Part shown: one piece after another, positions 1 through 39,360 of the stretch
How positions within the stretch are numbered: the stretch's first letter is position 1
Layout: every line of letters starts with the position of its first letter
DNA from: Tubulanus polymorphus
Taxonomy: Eukaryota > Nemertea > Palaeonemertea > Tubulaniformes > Tubulanidae
Assembly: GCF_964204645.1 (NCBI RefSeq)
Contig: NC_134036.1
Span: forward strand, 9,906,704 to 9,970,703
Direction: 5' to 3'
DNA length: 64,000 nt
The notes under the pieces: generated by a model
Seen by the model: the letters and a program-made list of their open reading frames with translations, nothing else
The model's database searches: none
Told to the model about the DNA's origin: nothing
Position numbers and translations under genes: made by a program

Positions 1-189
1 GATAATGCTAATTTATCTATAGTTGTAGGGTCAATTATCTGGCAATGAAGGTATTGCCCAAGAAAATTATGAGCAACATTGGGCATTGAACCATTCTAAT
101 CGAAGAAAACACTTGCAACCTTCCTCCTAGAACATAAGTCTCCATTATAAACAATTATATCATAGAAAAATAAATCATGTACTCACAAC
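1..189. other. Intronic or downstream sequence, no gene seen
   Basis: A possible acceptor TTATGTTCTAG sits on the minus strand at about 131, but the frames that follow stop within 35 codons. No exon can be supported. Confidence 0.4.
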
Positions 190-28449
<28,260 letters not shown>

Positions 28450-28849
28450 TATTCTCGCCTAAAAATGGAAAAGGCTTGATGTATTAGTTGGTTTAGATAC
28501 TTGGGCCATGAATTCCAAATACTTCCTGAATTTCCAAAATAGGGAAAGTCATTTATTAGGCTTATGGATGGGCGGAACGATGGTTGTTTTTAAATGCACC
28601 AGTCTGGCTCTATGGAACAGTATAAATGTCACTATTTACTGCTTGTTCTCATATCTCTACCTGGGGAATATACGCTACCCCCTTTCCCTCCGGTGGAGCA
28701 TTACCTCACTGAATATTTACTGCTATAACTCCAACTCAACTTTTAACCGTAGACAGTTTGATCAGCCCTGGTCCCAGTTTCACAATAAGGACTGAGGCCT
28801 CAATCGATTGAAGATATGCCTAAACTGAATTAACAAACAAATCAATTCG

Positions 28850-29085
28850 ATGTAGAGAGAATCCCACAATTATAACGACAAAGTCCGAAAATGAAACTTC
28901 GAAATAGTAGTTTATTTCAACGTTTCGACTATATCCTAATAGTCATCTTCAGGAATAATGAAGATGACTATTCCTGAAGATGACTATTAGGATATAGTCG
29001 AAACGTTGAAATAAACTACTATCTCAAAGTTTCATTTTTGGACTTTTTCGTTATAGGCCTATTTGTGGGATTCTCTCTACATCGC
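28850..29085. repeat. Long foldback palindrome
   Basis: Arms at 28871-28957 and 28969-29056 are inverted copies over about 85 bases with few mismatches, around an 11-base spacer. After a short indel they continue outward to about 28850 and 29085 (ATTCTCTCTACATCG). The inner parts contain TTTCGACTATATCCTAATAG and TCATCTTCAGGAAT. It resembles a foldback transposable-element remnant. No coding capacity. Confidence 0.85.
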
Positions 29086-29287
29086 GTCAACACGGATATA
29101 GTGTTCTATCAATCGAAATCAATTCGATTTATGAATATTTCACAAACTGTGAAAAGCCTCTGTGATGAGTTAAAAATTAAACATTTTTGTGAAACTGGGC
29201 CTGGTTTGATTCATCGACTTAAGTAACCCTGGGCTTAGGCCTAATGCTGTGATTCACTGCAAGTAACATAAATCAATAAAAACGGAG

Positions 29288-29504
29288 TGTAAAAGTGCAG
29301 ATCCGCACCTCTCCGCGTAAACGGTTCAATCAATTACATGAAATATCATTGTTTCAGATTCAAAATGTCATCAGCAATTCAGTACATTGATTGCCATTGG
29401 CTAATTTTAAGATATCTTTACTTAGAGTAGAAAGATTTTAGCCTGGATTCTGTCATTCAGCAGATTGCGTCGATCACGAGAGGTGAGGATCTGCACCTTC
29501 ACCA
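29288..29504. mobile_element. Possible short inverted-repeat element nested at the MULE left end
   Basis: A second, inward-facing copy of the terminal motif (GAGGTGAGGATCTGCACCTT, about 29480-29500) pairs with the left terminus. AACGGAG flanks both sides (29282-29288 region and directly after 29504). The 7-base direct repeat looks like a target-site duplication. It could be a MITE using the same ends. Confidence 0.45.
29289..29389 (+). repeat. MULE left terminal inverted repeat
   Basis: It begins GTAAAAGTGCAGATCCGCAC and runs through GTTCAATCAAT, TGTTTCAGA and CAGTACATTG. All occur in the same order, reversed, at 36402-36499. Confidence 0.8.
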
Positions 29505-29587
29505 ACGGAGATTTTGGCAACAAATCTGCATTCTTTCAGCGAATCTTACCGTTTAGTTTATGTTTGTTTAAAGGAAGTGGATATTTT

Positions 29588-29664
29588 GCCAATGCGGCAT
29601 TATTTTAGTAAACGCTATTTTGCCAATGGCTCGTTCTGATTGGCTGAAATATATTGTGACGTCA
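29588..29664 (+). promoter_or_regulatory. Putative promoter of the MULE gene: CCAAT boxes and CRE
   Basis: Two GCCAATG boxes (about 29588 and 29622), an inverted one (GATTGGCTG at 29638) and a full palindromic CRE, TGACGTCA, at 29657-29664, all within 110 bases of the start codon at 29698. No TATA box seen. Confidence 0.45.
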
Positions 29665-29697
29665 TACGGGATTTTCCGACACTAATTCCAACTAAAA

Positions 29698-29963
29698 ATG
29701 GCGCGTTCTTCAACTTCGTCGGGGATTTTCAAAGTTGGAGACAAATTTTCGTCTTTTGACGATGTTTTGGCTGCTATAAAGTTGTTCGAAGATGAGCAAC
29801 TTATGTCGTATTGGCGACGTCACACTCGTTTACTGGATGGCGCACCAAAGAGTACACCAAAGACAAATGAGAACGCTATAAAATACTATCAAGTATATTA
29901 TCACTGTTTGAAAGGGGGAAAGAAACACAAGACATGCAGCAAGGGCTTGAGACCAAACCAGAA
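29698..29963 (+). CDS. MULE gene exon 1: FAR1-like N-terminus
   Basis: Start context ctaaaaATGG. It encodes F-K-V-G-D-K-F-S-S-F-D-D-V-L-A-A-I-K-L-F, a typical opening of MULE/FAR1-type DNA-binding regions, then Y-Y-Q-V-Y-Y-H-C with C-S-K-G-L-R-P-N-Q. The donor is CCAGAA|GTATGT, ending in phase 2. Confidence 0.75.
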
Positions 29964-32900
29964 GTATGTATATATCACTAAGGTCTATCACTAAATTGAT
30001 TTTGTGGTTACTACTTAGAATCTCATGTACAGTGGGATCGGACTTAGAACCAGGATTGGACTTTGAGTAGGCCTACTGAAAATTCTTCATTATTCCTTCT
30101 CTCATTATTTTCCATTTTTACGTTCTAATTATATCCACATAATAAACACATAATGCTAAAAAAAAGTTGGCAAAATCAATATCTAAGATGTAGATTGCCA
30201 TTAGAAGTTTAGATGGCAATATTTATGTCTTGATATTTAGGGATTATTATTGGAATGCGACTGTCTTGTTGTGCAAAGATATTTTGACAGCTGAGCAACC
30301 ACTAGCGCCATCTATCGAACATAAATTGAAGCTTTTGTCAGCTTATAGAGCCACCAATATATAAGGACCAATATATAATGATATATAATAGAACATTAAG
30401 CTTTTCGGCGTTGGTGACTTAATATAATGAAGGAATAATGGATATGAATAATGAAAAAAAACCTCATCAACTTTTGACATTTGAGGTGACAGTAAACTGA
30501 TACCTTAATTCTATAGGCTTTATAGCTGCAGTAAGACCATCACAACATTAATATGTTCGCAACATTATTTCTAGGTATCGTTCTTTCTAAAACAGCTTTA
30601 AACTCTCGTTCTCTGTTTTTTATGGGCCTTTTTAATCATGTTTTCCTTTCCCTGTATTTACAGGACATTCCGTCAAGATTGTGAATCATGTGTTCACTTC
30701 CGCGCTTCAAAGGATGGACAACATCTTGTGGTGACATATCTGAATACTACACATAACCATGAATGCACAGAGGGGGCATATGCTTTTATCCCTAAGTGTC
30801 GGAAATTAGATGAAAAAGAGACAATCGAAGTTAACAATATTCTAAAGACCAGACCGAACAAAAAAATCTTACAAGATCACATCAGGAGCATTTCTGGCAA
30901 GAAGTTAACTTTGCGTGATATTCAAAACCTACAGAAAAGATTAAAGGGGACGCCAGGTGACTTAGAAGAGATTTTAAACAGTCTCATTTCTGAAAGAGGT
31001 AATTATGATTCATTTCAGATTCATTTCAGTGATTTATATAGCGGCTTTGTTTACCTATCATAATTTTTTCCATTCTATCGGACTGTAAACACCATTTTTT
31101 CACTTTGAATCTGGCTCATCTTTTTTGGAAAGGATTTTAGTTAGTTATACTGTGAAATCTCCTCTTTCGTTGGCTCCGTCAAGAAAGGGGGATCGGAATA
31201 ATCGTTGCCACAGAACCTCTAAAATAACCTAAGATCACGCCGAGATTTACCTAACGTCTTGCTTGCTTTATTCAACACGCCAAAGAGAACACAAGAATCA
31301 CTACACAATATGGTGTCACTAAAACGCAGATTTGGACTCGGTAAAAGCCGGATACCGGACTTTACCGGTCCATCACAATACTACGGACCCTATGAACCAA
31401 AGGCCTATAGGCCTACAATATACAGATAGGCGATATTGATAACTAACTTGCCAACTTTTATTTCCAGACGCTACGGTAGAAGTCGTCAGTGATGATACCG
31501 ATATGCTTCGCGCGATATATTATCAGGATAATATCATGAAAAAGAAATTCAACAAGTATCCAGAACTATTGATAGCAGATGCTACTTACAAGCTTAATAA
31601 TCTACGAATGCCAGTTTTTCTACAAATAGTGGTTGACGGAAATGGAGAAAGTGAGATAGTGTCAGTTTTTTTGATCGTCAGCGAAGATCAGGGAACGTTA
31701 GAGATGTTGCTTGAGATATTTAAGAAACATAACCCTGCCTGGACAAGAACAAAAACTGTTCTTACCGATAAGGACATGACAGAGCGTGCCGTGTTTAAAA
31801 ATCTGATGCCTGATGTTAGGTTACAGCTGTGTTTGTTTCATGTCCTCAAATCAATGCGAAGAGAAATACATTGTGAGAAAATGGGCATCCGCATCGGAGA
31901 GAAAAATGCTTGTCTAGAAATAATTCAAAAAATTGCGTATTCAAAAAATGAAGAAGAATATACGAGCAACGTAGACAAACTCAATAATACTCGAATACAG
32001 CCCGTTATCGACTATTACAGACATTCTTGGCATGATATCAGATCTGAATGGGTGTTAGGTCTGAAGCAATCCTGTCATTATGGCAATAATACATCTAACA
32101 GAATTGAAAGCATAAACCAAAAACTGAAGCAGGTTGTGGCGCGATTTTCGAATTTAGAGAATTTCTTTCATGATCTCAAGCTTGTAATTGCTTGTCTGAG
32201 ACAGGAACGCGACAGTCGTATTGCAAATGTAATCACCAAGCGTTTGGTTCATTCACATCCCGCCGGTTCACCAGCAGCCATGTACATGGACCTTCTGACA
32301 CCTGTTGCGTATCAGCTTGTGATTGATCAAATCAGCTTGGCATCAAAAGTCAGATTCCAAGATGTTGCAGATAATCCCGTATTTGTCGAAATGCGCACAT
32401 CACATGGAGTTGCAATGGTATCCTGTGAAACATGTACATGCAAGTATGTGGAATTCAATTCATTACCATGTCGACATATTTTCGCACTTCGCCGGAAGAG
32501 AAATCATCATCTATATACCGATACCAGTGTTGCCGAGCGTTGGAAGATAAGATGTTATATAGATCACAGTCTACAGCAGTATAATTGTACGACGGAAAAT
32601 GTCAATGATGCTGAGATACCTATTACACAACTTGGTCAACAACGTCGTAAGACGGCTTTGTCCCAACCACAGAAATATAAAGCTGCATTTGGTGTTGCTC
32701 AACGTCTCGCTACACTCGCAAGTGAAGGTTCGATGACCAAATATAAACAACGCATAAAGGTGCTACGTGATCTTGTTGCACTGTGGGAACAAGATAGTCA
32801 AGCTGTAGCCATTGAAATTGATCGTGAAGAGGTAATTAATAAGCCAGTTAATAAGTGAAACTAACGATGATTTGCTAGCTAGTTGCAAAAATAACCCATG

Positions 32901-34902
32901 TTGCTTGTGAATTGTTTCGCTTTTTTAGGACTGTTAAAATTGAGTTTTTATGTACATATAGACAGGGGTCATAATCAAGGACCTTGAATATGCGGAAACT
33001 CATATCTGCAAAAGAAAGATACTTGCCAATTGCATATTTTGTTCATAGCTTTTTTGATGATAATGAGGTAATTATAATGGACCAATTATAATGGTTCATT
33101 CAAGCTAAGTCTACACTTGCTTCTTCGACCTGGCTTGTGTATCTATAATACGCTAGAAACAATACAGAGTTTCTGGCAAACCTGAGTCTTAGAAACCAGG
33201 TGTGGATTCGTACTACCATAGTGAGTAAGTGTAGACGTTACTCGCTGTGGACATAGGTTTTCATCAAACCTGTGTTTACCATTGCAGGTTCAATGAGCTA
33301 GTGTAGACACAGCTATATGCTAATTTAAGTTAAATTCCCATTTTTGTTAGTTGAACAATGATTGTTTGTTGCATGAAGTTAATCAACTCCTGTTAAGTTG
33401 CATGTTGTTTCATTTTTTTCACTCCCATAGATGTATGATTGTTATACATTTGTACTTGATAGATGAATCATTTCAAGTAAGTACTTAACATCCTTCATTT
33501 GACCTTCTAAAGAAGAATTGGGATAATATTACACAATTTTGTATACAATTACAGTACTTTGATCCACTTAATGTTGGTAAAAATAAGGAAATCAAAAATA
33601 ATAAACGTAGACAATAATTGTGAGATAGGCCCCTACTTGGTGTATGAATGTTGTATATGTTCATCTTTTACAGGAAAGCAGCAACGTTCGTTCTACAGAA
33701 AGATCAGTCGTTTCTGCGTCGTCCGGTAGTAGTTGTAGTATTCAACGACAACAGCCGTCAGTCGTTTCTGCGTCGTCCGGTAGTAGTTGTAGTATTCAAC
33801 GACAACAGCCGTCAGTCGTTTCTGCGTCGTCCGGTAGTAGTAGCTGTAGTATTCAACGACAACAGCCGTCAGTCGTTTCTGTGTCGTCCGGTAGTAGTTG
33901 TAGTATTCAACGACAACAGCCGTCAGTCGTTTCTGCGTCGTCCGGTAGTAGTTGTAGTATTCAACGACAACAGCCGTCAGTCGTTTCTGCGTCGTCCGGT
34001 ATGATAGCTGTAGTATTCAACGACAGATACCACCGTTGATACAGTCGGCGCCATCGTCATCAGAAGTTTTCACTTCCACAATCAGTTCACCTCATTGTCA
34101 GGTAATATATATTACTTCTCTTTTTGATAACCCTAAATTTACTTTACTTTAGTTGAAATGATGATTAAACCTGCCCCAATTTGTCCTAAATTACAGTAAT
34201 TCTTTCTAGGACAGATGCAGAGGATCATTCTCCTCAAGTTTGCAAGATTAATGATATGGATTGATGTCATTTCATTTGTATATTCCCATCTATCAACTTT
34301 TTCAGGTATCAAAGCTCAAATTACCGCCAGTTAGGAAAGTAAGGGGCAGACCCAAGGGTGCCGAACTAACTGCGGTAGGTATACCAAAAAAGCGATTCAA
34401 ACCTGCTTCAAAATCGATGAAACCAATCCCATATCACAAGAAGTTGCCACAGGAGAAAGACAGATGTAAGTATTTACCACTCTATTATTTGTTGGGTTCA
34501 AGAAATTAGGCCATTGTATAATTATGCAGGTCATTTCTATTTTAAGGTATGTTAAAATGGTTTGTGAGTGAGTTTGCAGCTGATGCTGCCCTAGAAGGAA
34601 AACTTTTGCTGAAAACCGATATAAAGAATATTCAACATATTTCTCATGCCTGCAAGGATGATTCAATTTCAATATCCAGGATACGACATTACTTTTGTGA
34701 AGAATCGTGGCTGATGTTAAAGGCACGAATAACTGAACTGCAAAAGATGGGATGGTTATGTGGATCATGCCATGATGATCTCCATGGAAATCAATTAGCT
34801 TGTGATGGCTGCCTAGAGTGGCATCACCTGAATTGTACCGGCCTTAAAAAGGCTCCTAAAACCAAAAAATGGTTTTGTAGCACATGTTATACTAATGCAT
34901 AG
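29698..34902 (+). CDS. MULE transposase with SWIM and PHD fingers (ZSWIM1/3-like), six exons
   Basis: Exons 29698-29963, 30664-30998, 31468-32831, 33674-34101, 34306-34465 and 34547-34902, all with GT/AG borders and matching phases. Exon 4 is one base short. Domains in order: FAR1/FLYWCH-like DNA-binding region (exons 1-2), MULE DDE transposase core and SWIM zinc finger (exon 3), Ser-rich 18-residue repeats (exon 4), basic R-G-R-P-K-G AT-hook-like segment (exon 5), PHD finger (exon 6). It lies between ~100-bp inverted repeats, so it is probably a transposase rather than a host ZSWIM gene. With the missing base counted, the length is 969 residues. As written, translation stops at 34039 before the AT-hook and PHD parts. 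Confidence 0.75.
30664..30998 (+). CDS. MULE gene exon 2: zinc-binding end of the FAR1-like region
   Basis: Acceptor TGTATTTACAG, donor GAGAG|GTAATT. It encodes D-C-E-S-C-V-H-F-R-A-S, then L-N-T-T-H-N-H-E-C. With the Cys of exon 1 this gives the C...C...H-N-H pattern of WRKY/GCM-type fingers in this family. A Lys-rich helical stretch follows (R-P-N-K-K-I-L, L-T-L-R-D-I-Q-N-L). Confidence 0.7.
31468..32831 (+). CDS. MULE gene exon 3: DDE transposase core and SWIM finger
   Basis: A 1,364-base exon, acceptor TTTATTTCCAG and donor GAAGAG|GTAATT. Catalytic candidates are Asp in L-L-I-A-D-A-T-Y, Asp in V-L-T-D-K-D-M-T, followed by the characteristic C-L-F-H-V, and Glu in S-N-R-I-E-S-I-N-Q-K-L-K. 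The SWIM finger C-T-C-K-Y-V-E-F-N-S-L-P-C-R-H (CxC..CxH) follows about 140 residues later. This order is diagnostic of MULE transposases and of the vertebrate ZSWIM1/ZSWIM3 proteins derived from them. If the intron is retained, the frame ends at 32858. Confidence 0.88.
33674..34101 (+). CDS. MULE gene exon 4: Ser-rich 18-residue repeats, frameshifted
   Basis: Acceptor CTTTTACAG, donor TGTCAG|GTAATA. It contains six copies of a 54-57-base unit (S-V-V-S-A-S-S-G-S-S-C-S-I-Q-R-Q-Q-P). The last copy has GGTATGATAGCTG where its sister has GGTAGTAGTAGCTG, a net loss of one base near 34000. The exon is 428 bases where 429 would join exons 3 and 5 in phase. Downstream of the lesion the proper frame stays open to the donor. 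Confidence 0.65.
34306..34465 (+). CDS. MULE gene exon 5: AT-hook-like basic segment
   Basis: Acceptor CTTTTTCAG, donor CAGAT|GTAAGT. It encodes K-V-R-G-R-P-K-G-A-E-L-T, an AT-hook-like R-G-R-P core, then P-K-K-R-F-K. It probably binds the minor groove or provides nuclear localisation. Phase 0 start, phase 1 end. Confidence 0.65.
34547..34902 (+). CDS. MULE gene exon 6: PHD finger
   Basis: Acceptor TTCTATTTTAAG, stop at 34902. After a helical region it encodes W-L-C-G-S-C, then L-A-C-D-G-C-L-E-W-H-H-L-N-C, and W-F-C-S-T-C. This is a complete C4-H-C3 PHD signature, including the Trp before the last Cys pair. PHD fingers read histone H3 tails. A poly(A) signal follows at 34977-34982. Confidence 0.82.
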
Positions 34903-34976
34903 AAAGTTGTGAATACACCCACAATGTAGATTAAAGAAACAATAGCTATTGTTTTTATTCTGACATTTCAATTTGA

Positions 34977-34982
34977 AATAAA
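34977..34982 (+). terminator. AATAAA polyadenylation signal of the MULE gene
   Basis: AATAAA 75 bases past the stop codon, the expected spacing for a short 3' UTR. Confidence 0.55.
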
Positions 34983-35034
34983 TCTCTGAAGATGGGTGGA
35001 AGTATTCCACTCGAATAGCTATTGTTTTTTTAAT

Positions 35035-35175
35035 CTACATATGTTCGTTATAACCGATAGTTCGTTATATCAAGTATGAAATTAGTCAACTTGTCTTACT
35101 TGGGACGAAATTCTTTATTTGTTATATCCGATGAATCGTTGTATCCAAGTTCGTTATAACGAGGTTCCACTGTAT
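35035..35175. mobile_element. Fragment with Tigger/pogo-like terminus
   Basis: It contains 'gttcgttataaccgatagttcg', 'gttatatccgatgaatcgttg' and ends 'gttcgttataacgaggttccactgta'. This is the reverse of CAGTGGAACCTCGTTATAAC, a sequence type common at ends of pogo/Tigger elements. Only one end is clear. Confidence 0.45.
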
Positions 35176-36401
35176 GTATGTAAAACAAACTTTCAGTTAT
35201 GACTTAAATAGATTCTGTTGCCTGAAGTTTGAGATTCCAATGTACAGATAATACAAAACAACCCAACTATAGTCAGTTAAGAGTTTGTTATTGATCATTT
35301 ATTATTTCATAATCATTCATGATATTGTAAGATTGAATGAGAGATCGTTATTAAGAAGGTCCTATTAAGAAAGGAAACCTACGTCTTATTAATTCTAAAA
35401 GTATTTATACAGAATATACAACAGTTTTTACGATCCTTACAAATGACTATATATAAACAGAATAACAAAAGTTCTGGTTTCGGCCTTGAGTCAAGTGTAT
35501 TGTTGATGACCATCGCTGATTGATACGTACAATCTTACTTATCAATTGTACAGCGAACCCCACTTAACTCTGATCATTAGGGACCAATGAGATTAATCTG
35601 CTTCATGAGGTATCTGGATTAAATATAGGCTTAAATATATTTTTCTAAGCATTTTATGAAGTTACTTTGAAAATGATATTCAGATAAACCATAACAACCA
35701 AGCTCATCAGATCAAGTGGAGTGTACTGTTACATAGTCATGTGTTGCATTCTTTTTGATTACTTGGTACTTTATATTTCATTTCTATCTGCTGGTCTGAA
35801 ATAAATGTATTCAGTATGTATCAGAGAAACAGGATATGAGAAATAAATTTTAAAAAATTTTGCGATGCATATATGACATTGTTTTATGTTCTTCCTTTCT
35901 CAAGACTTTATTGAGCTTCTACTCTATGGTGCCAGTATTGTCCATATACAATGATCAACAGTCCAAGCTCGTTGCTTACAGTCTCCCAGGTTTACCTTGG
36001 GATGAAAAGTTGCCCCCAAAGTCTCCCAGAATCGAATGCAGTGATTTATTTTATGAATCTATACTAGATAATGGATCTTTGGCCAGGGTTTTATCCCGAA
36101 AAGTTTGACGATCGCTGAAACGATAGGGTAACCAGCGCATACAATTTATCAAAATTTTTGTCTCAACTGTCACTGGGGTTATTGATGCTAGACAAATTGT
36201 CTGATATCATTGTTGAAATTGACAGTAAATTTTCCTTCCTCAAATTGAGTGGGTCATGAAACATTGTTTCAGCAACTATTTTAAACCTTCACTTTAGATT
36301 TTTGCCCATGCAATATGGCATCTGGTTCATAAATCGTGACGATTCCGAGACAAAAACAATGCAAAAAACTCTACTTTCTTGTGAAGATAAAAAAAATAAT
36401 C
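35176..36401. other. 3' region inside the MULE, nothing recognised
   Basis: AT-rich non-coding DNA. The plus-strand open frame 35860-36108 has no splice partners or recognisable domain. Confidence 0.45.
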
Positions 36402-36499
36402 CAATGTACTGAATTCCTAATGACACTCTGAGTCTGAAACAGTGATTTTTAGTGTGATTGATTGAACCATTTACGAGAGGTGCGGATCTGCACTTTTAC
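36402..36499 (-). repeat. MULE right terminal inverted repeat
   Basis: Reverse complement of the left terminus with a few substitutions and a 3-base deletion. On the plus strand it ends GTGCGGATCTGCACTTTTAC. Confidence 0.8.
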
Positions 36500-37206
36500 C
36501 CAGTTAATGACATTTAGATCAATCGAAACTAACGAGGCCCTACACTTTCAAAAGTTTTCAGACCGCGAGCCCTTCGGCAATCATCACGTCGGGGTAGGCC
36601 TACCCTTCTCGACTACGTGTACCCTGATCGTAGCTGTGAAACGGCCATTCACCACGCGTCACTTCTTCCGCTTGAACTTGAAGAATGAAGATGAACTTGG
36701 GAGCGTACTGGTTGGTCAGCCAGGCCGATTATCTCAAGAACAGAATTTGCACACGGTGGCCTAAGCTCTAGACTTTTTACCGAAATGTCTTTAGAAGTAC
36801 TATCTTTAAAAAATACCTACGTATATTGATCGAGAGTGATCAATTAGACTGCAATTAATCCACTACAGAATGGCGGCCATTTCAAAATCATGCGCGGTAT
36901 CATGGGATTGCATACACTAGCGCCACGAACGCAGTGAGAATGACGTCATGATCTAAGCCCCGCCCACTTCGTCCTAAGCTCCGCCCACTTCGTCGACAAT
37001 GCCATCTATCGACGGCAAAACACATTAGTTATATACAGTGGCCTATGAAACCGACTTACGCGAGAATGATTGTGTACATCAAAATCGATGAAAGAACGAT
37101 ACTGAGGGGTGTCAGACTCGCGGGGTGGCATACTCATCCCACAAGTTTTTCTCACCCCGCAGGTAAGGTCTCAATAAGATTGCCACCCCATATCTAGCAC
37201 ATATAA
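36500..37206. other. Intergenic, no gene supported
   Basis: The plus open frame 36462-36764 begins inside the MULE terminus and has no domain. Near 37095-37160 'cgcggggtggcatactcatcccacaag' and 'ctcaccccgcagg' repeat words of the macrosatellite in both orientations. Confidence 0.4.
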
Positions 37207-37456
<250 letters not shown>

Positions 37457-38017
37457 CCATATAATGATAATTATATATTTATATTTATATTTGTTTTTAT
37501 ACTTTTATTCCTAGAACCATGTAGACACTAGGGAAAACGTGTAAGTGGGTCACGGGGAATTCCTCATATAACAAGTGGACTGCCAAAAACTAACTACGCC
37601 AAAAACGGCGGAATACGCCAGAAATGGCAAATGTTTTTATGTGTACCCATGGCAACGTTTACTTGAAAACTTTATAATTGTTTTTAAAACTAGTTCCCAC
37701 ATTTATTTTTAACAAAAATCATGATACATAAACTTGTTTCATGCTGTAGTAGTTTTGAGAGTTTTCCCGGAGTTTTTGGGCTTCATATCACGTAATCATT
37801 GAGAAAAACGTTAATTTAACCACTTTACCTAGCTCAAAAATTTCCATCCTAGCGTCATATGAAAGCTTATCGTCTGCTCGAGATTATGACGTCATCGGCG
37901 ACATGCGCAAATTAAACCGGAAGTGCGCAAAAAACTTTAAAGCAAAACTCGAAACTTAGTCAGCTGAAACTGGCTGATTAAGCCATAAACGACTGTGAAA
38001 GTTTCAAAACTGAGTGA

Positions 38018-38099
38018 TCCAAAAACGGCTTATTCTGCCGTTATTGGCGAAAATTATTGGCGGAAAACGCCGAAATTGGCAGAATAAGCCGTTTTTGGA
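38018..38099. repeat. Perfect 22-bp inverted repeat hairpin
   Basis: Arms 38018-38039 (TCCAAAAACGG... TTCTGCC) and 38078-38099 are exact reverse complements around a 38-base loop that itself contains GGCGAAAA/GGCGGAAAACGCC words. Related 'acgccaaaaacggcggaat' words occur near 37600. It looks like a small foldback element. Confidence 0.75.
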
Positions 38100-38662
38100 A
38101 AGTGTTCCTGACTGAGTGTTCCAAAATGGAAGACAAATAACACAAATATGCGCTTTTTAGTGGAAAATTACCCGTAAATATCGATATACACCAACCGAAT
38201 TCGTCTTTTGCAAGCATGGAGTTTAAAAAAAAGAAATTGCAAGTAAAAAGGCCAGTTAAAATACGCGAGTAGGCCTACATGTTAAACATTTGAAGGTAAG
38301 ATCATTTTAAATAATGTAAGCTGAAGCAAATCAAATTGACTTTATTGGTCCTTATCAATATCAATAAACATGTATATTATTGGTTTGACAGTTCAATAAA
38401 GTTGACAGGACAAACAAGAGACATGGAGAATTATGCAATTGCATAGGTCAATTGTTTAGTTTAATGTTAATGTTGTTAGTTGATCTTTTAATCCAGGTCC
38501 GATCTGGTACTGTTCATCGCAACAATAGGCTACAAAATCGCTAGCTGGAAATCAACCTACGTCGTATAGGCCTACTGTAGCCTTAAGTTCTATATGGGTT
38601 CTATTTGGGAATAATTTAATCTCAAATTACTTTTTGTTTTGTAGATGGTAATATGTAGCTAA

Positions 38663-39360
38663 ATGATGGACATTTCGATTTTTCAAGAAGTGGATTTTGA
38701 GAATCTGGAAGATTTAAGAATTGAAAATGGCCACAATCCACCAATAATGCAGACAATGGTTATGACAACGTAAGTTAGAAATACAGTGCCTTATGACTAA
38801 AAATGCAATCTTAATTGCCAATCTACTCATCCGATATGAACTTGACCAATCACAAAAATGTTTAATCTGTTTTGCAGCCACAGCTCATTGATGGAAATAG
38901 ATGATCCTCTCCACACAAATGCTGAGGTGAACCATCGTGGGGCTGTTACTACTATTATGGCGTTCTCCCTCAAAGCTGGATCTACATCAACTGTTTTGAC
39001 TGGATTGTTGGATCAGTTGAATTTACTGTTACTGAGAAGCGGTTCTACGCAGTTCTAATTAGCCTATTTTCAAAAGATTTTCTCTATGTCCGGAGGTGAA
39101 CAAATATTACTGCCCTGTATATAAGACATTATTCAAAAAACTGCAGGTATGATACAAATGTTCATTATGTGATATACAGTATGATAAGGCAACATTAGAG
39201 GAAAAAGGACATTTTTTTGTGTACATGCCCATTAATGAACAACTGAAAAGACTCCTCGGCTAAGAAGAGCTAGCTGGCAACATAAATGAATGGGCCTACA
39301 AGGAAAGCAGAACACTTCGAGCTGGTGACAGCAATATATTCAACATTTTTCATAAATAAC
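38663..39360 (+). pseudogene. Decayed transposon ORF fragment (probably Tnp2/EnSpm-type N-terminus)
   Basis: Two spliced exons, 38663-38769 (M-M-D-I-S-I-F-Q-E-V-D-F-E) and 38878-39058, join in frame through AC|GTAAGT and TTTTGCAG, giving 95 codons. Past the stop, other frames continue as K-Y-Y-C-P-V-Y-K-T-L-F-K-K-L, K-C-S-L-C-D-I-Q-Y-D and H-F-F-V-Y-M-P-I-N-E-Q-L-K-R-L-L, interrupted by stops. The C..C...C..C then 'F.VYMP...QLK.LL' pattern is what I recall from the region preceding Tnp2 transposase domains in invertebrate EnSpm-like ORFs. Assignment is from memory. Confidence 0.4.

Larger units (their letters stand above)
29289..36499 (+). mobile_element. Mutator-like (MULE) DNA transposon with a full transposase gene
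   Basis: Inverted termini of about 100 bases (29289-29389 and 36402-36499) match at roughly 85-90% by eye, both opening GTAAAAGTGCAGATCCGCAC. They enclose one plus-strand gene whose core is a MULE-type DDE transposase. The flanking bases do not show a clear 8-11-base target duplication, so the element is old or its ends have been altered. The gene's 969-codon length (with one base restored) and retained domains suggest comparatively recent activity or host retention. Confidence 0.7.

Noticed and set aside
36462-36764. 100-codon plus frame
   Set aside because: It starts within the MULE terminus, has no recognisable motif and no splice partners.
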